Below are positions 37,122 through 40,025 of a DNA stretch of 40,025 bases, piece by piece. The DNA is taken from contig SWDP01000007.1 in NCBI GenBank assembly GCA_005116885.1, forward strand, positions 105,921 through 145,945, read 5' to 3'. A model generated the notes under the pieces. That model saw only the letters and a program-made list of their open reading frames with translations, was not told the DNA's origin and searched no databases. Both the position numbers and the translations under genes were made by a program. Numbering within the stretch: position 1 is the stretch's first letter; each line of letters opens with the position of its first letter. Origin of the DNA: Nitrospira sp. GTDB taxonomy: Bacteria > Nitrospirota > Nitrospiria > Nitrospirales > Nitrospiraceae.

Positions 37122-37366
37122 CGGGCCATGCGCTGCTTGGCCTGGGCGTGGCTCAGGGTGCGCCCTTCCTCAAGGGCGCGTTCCCCGCGGGCGATGCCTT
37201 CCAGCAGGCTTATCCGGCGTTGCAAGATCTCATAGGTTTCAATATCCACGAGATAGGCACTAGGTACCCCATGCCGGGTAATGAGAATGGGCTCCTTGCT
37301 CCGTTCCAGATCGGACAGGAGTTCCGTGGCTTGGCGCTTCAGGGCAGTGACAGGTTCCGTTCGCAT
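37109..37366 (-). CDS. Phd/YefM-type antitoxin
   Basis: 85 residues. The N-terminal part (residues 1-50: MRTEPVTALKRQATELLSDLERSKEPILITRHGVPSAYLVDIETYE) is the Phd/YefM DNA-binding fold, and the C-terminal helix should wrap its toxin. It precedes and overlaps the ParE/RelE-type toxin gene, the usual order. An imperfect inverted repeat with TGGT and ACCA arms lies just upstream at about 37374-37392 and may be the self-repression site. Confidence 0.88.
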   Translation of the reverse strand: MRTEPVTALKRQATELLSDLERSKEPILITRHGVPSAYLVDIETYEILQRRISLLEGIARGERALEEGRTLSHAQAKQRMARWLK

Positions 37367-37477
37367 AAAGTGGTACTAAAGTATCACCATGCGCAATGCA
37401 AGCGGTTTGAGGCTGGAGCGATTGTTTGGGCGGCAACCCCGTTATGACATACAGGCCAGCCTGTTGCTGAAAAGAAC

Positions 37478-37490
37478 GGGGTCTGACCTC
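37478..37490. repeat. GGGGTC-N-GACCYC palindrome, copy 3
   Basis: GGGGTC-T-GACCTC followed by TTTG, very like copy 1 on its right side. It lies in the gene-free stretch 37367-37568, between the Phd/ParE and BrnT modules. A short palindrome ACAGGC-CA-GCCTGT is at 37451-37464. Confidence 0.75.
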
Positions 37491-37568
37491 TTTGTTTTGT
37501 CTAGGAATCTGGCAGGTTTCTGTTCAGGACTCTAAATTAATCAGACTTTCCCTAGCTGAACCTACTGG

Positions 37569-37841
37569 TTAAGCAGCCGTTCGCTTACGGCGTGCGGAGC
37601 CCTTGCGGACCCGTCGCGACTGTCTCGCTGTCGCGCCAGCCGCATCCCGCAGGACACGCAGTGCCCGGTTCACGGAAGCGGTGTCCGGAAATACCTCTGC
37701 CAACTCTGGATCAATCAGCACAAGATTTGTTCCTGCCACTGCCCGCTGGTAATACTTGCCGCGAACGCCCCCTTTAAGCTTTGACAAATCATACTCGGGC
37801 CGGAGTTCGTCTTTCATCGCCTTAGGTGAGACCTTTCGCAT
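37569..37841 (-). CDS. Probable antitoxin partner of BrnT
   Basis: About 90 residues. The core RPEYDLSKLKGGVRGKYYQRAVAGTNLVLIDPELAEVFPDTASVNRALRVL occurs in small antitoxin-like proteins; it is not the ordinary BrnA ribbon-helix-helix sequence. The C-terminus is strongly basic (RKGSARRKRTAA), suggesting nucleic-acid contact. I chose the ATG at 37841, which has AAAGGA upstream; ATG 37856 is possible. It overlaps the brnT gene by 20 bases, in the toxin-first order of brnTA operons. Confidence 0.75.
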   Translation of the reverse strand: MRKVSPKAMKDELRPEYDLSKLKGGVRGKYYQRAVAGTNLVLIDPELAEVFPDTASVNRALRVLRDAAGATARQSRRVRKGSARRKRTAA

Positions 37842-38100
37842 ATTGCTTCCTTTCATTCGGTGTCGCCCGCCTAGCGCTTATGATCCGAATTCGGCCATCG
37901 CGATCGCAATGCGAGAGAAACAGCACACGGCCCCTTGTCGACACGCCGATCGTGATTTCACGCCGCTCATCCTCTGAATGGTCTGGGTCGTCGAAGGTGA
38001 ACGCCTTTGCATCCTGAAATACTGAGGCCGCTTCCTCAAATGAAACACCGTGCTTTCTTCGGTTCGTTTGAGCGTTTCTCGGATCCCATTCATAGGTCAC
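37822..38100 (-). CDS. brnT: BrnT-family ribonuclease toxin
   Basis: 92 residues of the DUF497/BrnT fold, complete: YEWDPRNAQTNRRKHGVSFEEAASVFQDAKAFTFDDPDHSEDERREITIG, then RVLFLSHCDRDGRIRIISARRATPNERKQY. The family is related to RelE and cleaves RNA. The only suitable start is GTG at 38100. With its downstream partner it forms an apparently intact type II module. Confidence 0.92.
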   Translation of the reverse strand: MTYEWDPRNAQTNRRKHGVSFEEAASVFQDAKAFTFDDPDHSEDERREITIGVSTRGRVLFLSHCDRDGRIRIISARRATPNERKQYAKGLT

Positions 38101-38267
38101 TCCGCTACGATAGCATGTCCCGCACCGTTAGGCGAATAGGCACTAGCCGTATCGGCAAAGGAAAGCCATCGACCTGTCAGACGTAACATGGATAAAGCGC
38201 CTCAGGAAATTCAATGCGCAGCGGACGAGCCATCGCTTATCCAAGACGATGTCATATAACAAGATGT

Positions 38268-38280
38268 GACCCCTATTTTT
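38268..38280. repeat. Half of the GGGGTC palindrome, copy 4
   Basis: GACCCCTATTTTT, the right arm of the element; the left arm has decayed (AAGATGT). It provides the stop codon of the truncated HEPN gene (38273-38275). The adjoining 38101-38267 holds no recognisable gene. Confidence 0.6.
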
Positions 38281-39097
38281 TACGCGCAATTGCATATGTG
38301 GCTTGAAGCGATTCGCTTTGTTTGTCCTCCCGCCCATGAGCAGCATCCGATCTTGAGTCGTATAGCTTCGCGATCGCTTTTTGAGCATTCATCCTGGGAA
38401 TGCCAGCTGGTTCTAAAAAGCTGGCAATTGCGCTCGACGTCCGATACCGAAGTTCGGCCTTACTCGGAGAGAACACAGCCTCAAGCCCACCCCAGAGCCA
38501 CACCAGCGCCAGTTCTGCGTGCTAGGCAAAACATGCTTGGTCTGCCGCGACAAATAGCCGCCCAAATGGGCCTTGCTCATAGAACAGTCGGGAAGATGCC
38601 AGCCAATGATTACCGACCCAAGCGAGGTCGAGCTCAGTGGCCGTGCGTCTGGCTTTCGGGTCCAAGATTAGAAACCTCTGCTCGGTTTCAATAAGGCAGT
38701 ACTTGGCCTCGTCGTGCCTAATCTTTGCGTTTTCGAAGGACTGCTCGCCCATCACAGGCACGCAGAATGCGGGGCCAAGGCGCAGGCGAAGGAGAGCAGT
38801 GATCCACCAAGCAATGAACTGCGGATCGAGCGTATGGCTAACAAACGTCGTCGGTGGCACTTGGAGTTGAACATGAATATCGAATGCCAAGCCACCGCCC
38901 GCCGCCGACCACGGTGCCGAATGATGCTTGCCGGGTGGCGCTGGCGTGTACGCCATCATGAAGTGAGCCATCAAGTGAGCGTACGTTTGCGTCAGGCGAA
39001 TGCCTGAGCCGAGCTCATATTCGGTCGGCCCGAGTTGAAGGTCGGCCAAGCCTGTGAATATCCCCTTGGACGTGTCCACCTTAGCCTTTGCTGCCAT
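38273..39097 (-). pseudogene. HEPN (ApeA-like) protein gene with amber stop, 3'-truncated
   Basis: The frame from ATG 39097 gives 191 residues, then TAG at 38522-38524, then continues in the same frame with HAELALVWLWGGLEAVFSPSKAELRYRTSSAIASFLEP...AIAKLYDSRSDAAHG to 38273. The second part has the HEPN motif RSDAAH (Arg-x4-His) and an ApeA-like layout, so the stop splits a real gene; CAG to TAG would explain it. The last HEPN helix is cut by the repeat at 38268-38280. The N-terminal 190 residues are not recognised. The ATG overlaps the attC core, as in a cassette. Readthrough cannot be excluded. Confidence 0.75.
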
Positions 39098-39167
39098 CTA
39101 ACGTTTGACATGAGCGGCAGGCGACGGGCGCAGCCCGTTGCCTGTCCGCTCAATGGAAGGGTTAGAC
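39096..39167 (-). mobile_element. Integron attC recombination site
   Basis: On the minus strand the 72 bases begin GTCTAAC and end GTTAGAT, matching the attC outer cores. Between them GAGCGG/CCGCTC, CAGGC/GCCTG and ACGGGC/GCCCGT pair with single unpaired bases and a TGC tip, giving the long bulged hairpin of folded attC. The stop codon of the upstream ORF (TAA, 39162-39164) lies in the left core and the start of the downstream ORF lies in the right core. No integrase gene is in the window. Confidence 0.9.
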
Positions 39168-39920
39168 ATCTTTCGCCCCTTCCGCAGCCAAGGATGCCCG
39201 AAGCTTTTCGGTTATGCGCTGCAGGCGCTGAATAGCAGGCTTGTTTACAGCTGTCTTGTGATCAACGATACCGTGAACGATCTCGTTGCGGAGTCTGCGG
39301 AGGTCGTCAATCTCCTTAGCATCTGATGGCTTGAAGACTCCCTGCTTGATCAACTCGTTGATTGCCATCATCGGAGGCCTCGTTCTGCCGCCAAGAGTTG
39401 AGAGCTTATCAATGTGTTGAAGGCTGACCTCAGCGATAACGCGCTCGAACGCAACCCATGAAGCAAGGAACTCGCCCAGCAGTTGGTGTTGGTCTTCGGT
39501 CTCGAAGGACAGCACGGTCTCAAACAAGCTCTCGAACAAGAGCTTTGCCAGTTCTGAATAGACTTCGACCTTGTCTCGGTCAACGGTGAGACCGTTGCCT
39601 TGGTGGTAGAGCTGATTTCTCAGGCGATGAAACCACTCGATTTCGCCCAAGTCGATGCCCGCAATCTTCAGCGACGCGTATTGCTCCAACGCATCGAGGA
39701 GCTTCGGAAAGCTTTCGCTGAATTCAACGTAGTCTTTTCGAGGGACGACGATTCCGTTTATGCGCTTTGGCAGACCGAGATAGGTCTTGATTGTGAGTTC
39801 GACAGCGTTGTCAACGCTGAGGAGAGCAAGGCGACGGTTCTTGTCGCTATCCTTTCGAAGGAGTGCGATTCCGTGTTCCAGGATCTCTCTTGGCCCAGAA
39901 GCCCAAGGTTGTGTTGCCAT
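39162..39920 (-). CDS. Protein with two HEPN-type motifs (integron cassette ORF)
   Basis: 252 residues, intact, function unknown. Two separate Arg-x4-His motifs of the HEPN type occur in similar contexts: RLRNQLYHQG (R101-H106) and RLRNEIVHGI (R211-H216). Each is preceded by a helical region (LLSVDNAVELTIKTYL; LLGEFLASWVAFERVIAEV). HEPN domains are often RNases of toxin-antitoxin, CRISPR and abortive-infection systems, and two in one chain could form an internal dimer active site. The ORF ends inside the attC core and starts 22 bases after a GTTAGGC, the full pattern of a gene cassette. No separate antitoxin is adjacent. Codon use looks less GC-rich than the core genes. Confidence 0.8.
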   Translation of the reverse strand: MATQPWASGPREILEHGIALLRKDSDKNRRLALLSVDNAVELTIKTYLGLPKRINGIVVPRKDYVEFSESFPKLLDALEQYASLKIAGIDLGEIEWFHRLRNQLYHQGNGLTVDRDKVEVYSELAKLLFESLFETVLSFETEDQHQLLGEFLASWVAFERVIAEVSLQHIDKLSTLGGRTRPPMMAINELIKQGVFKPSDAKEIDDLRRLRNEIVHGIVDHKTAVNKPAIQRLQRITEKLRASLAAEGAKDV

Positions 39921-39942
39921 AGTGTTGGGGATTACCGTAGAT

Positions 39943-39979
39943 GCCTAACAATGCTTAGACCGATCCGCATAAGAAACGG
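39943..39979 (-). mobile_element. Possible right end of another attC site
   Basis: On the minus strand GTTAGGC (39943-39949) precedes the ORF start at 39920. The flanking GTCTAAGCATT looks like part of an attC arm. The left core is not seen before the window ends, so only a half-site or a decayed site is supported. A diverged copy lies at 36232-36268. Confidence 0.4.
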
Positions 39980-40025
39980 AACTGCCATTTTCTAACCGCG
40001 CAACACGCCATCGGTTCTCTCGAAA

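Larger units (their letters stand above)
36618..39967 (-). mobile_element. Eroded integron cassette array
   Basis: All ORFs here lie on the minus strand, are small, and are toxin-, HEPN- or lipoprotein-like. One complete attC (39096-39167) and two partial ones (36767-36799, 39943-39979) lie at ORF boundaries in the matching orientation. Between them palindrome copies and truncated genes show later rearrangement. Membership of the BrnT module is inferred from position only. Confidence 0.55.

Noticed and set aside
38127-38133. GTTAGGC near the brnT start as an attC core
   Set aside because: No partner core or hairpin is found within 100 bases on either side in either orientation.

Overview
The window looks like chromosome of a Nitrospira-like bacterium (phylum Nitrospirota). 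This is inferred from the complete division and cell-wall (dcw) cluster, a PilS/PilR/PilC set beside ispE-prs-rplY-pth, many GTG/TTG starts, and a GC-rich intergenic repeat of a type I associate with Nitrospira. No rRNA, tRNA or CRISPR array was found.

Region 1 (1-8.7 kb, minus strand). Reading downstream: pgsA, pilC, pilS, pilR, ispE, prs, rplY and pth. These cover phospholipid synthesis, a type IV pilus platform protein with its two-component regulator, isoprenoid and PRPP synthesis, and translation. pgsA has a clear promoter, and it is divergent from a small conserved-looking plus-strand gene of unknown function (8843-9163) that has its own promoter.

Region 2 (9.2-30.7 kb, minus strand). 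One near-continuous dcw cluster runs rsmH-ftsL-ftsI-murE-murF-mraY-murD-ftsW-murG-murC-murB-ddl-ftsQ-ftsA-ftsZ. It continues with pgeF-proC-yggT-divIVA and a beta-lactamase-fold serine hydrolase. Many neighbours overlap by 1-4 bases. The promoter ahead of rsmH carries spaced TGGG repeats like an MraZ operator, but no mraZ gene is present at this locus.

Region 3 (30.7-34 kb). This holds an exported protein with decapeptide and nonapeptide repeats, a BNR/Ycf48-type beta-propeller lipoprotein, yajQ, and a cluster of GC-rich dispersed repeats.

Region 4 (34-40 kb) is accessory and decayed. It contains two remnants of the same HigA-type antitoxin, a secreted beta-propeller protein, a truncated lipoprotein gene, a Phd/ParE-type module whose toxin is frameshifted, an intact BrnT module, a HEPN gene broken by an amber codon and truncated, and an intact protein with two HEPN motifs. 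A textbook integron attC site lies between the two HEPN genes, and other pieces of cassette structure lie around them, so the right end reads as an eroded minus-strand integron cassette array. A short palindrome, GGGGTC-N-GACCCC in full or degraded form, occurs four times. Three of the four copies sit exactly where a gene is cut off, so it appears to mark the joints between blocks. The paired HEPN cassettes and these joints are the most unusual content of the window.
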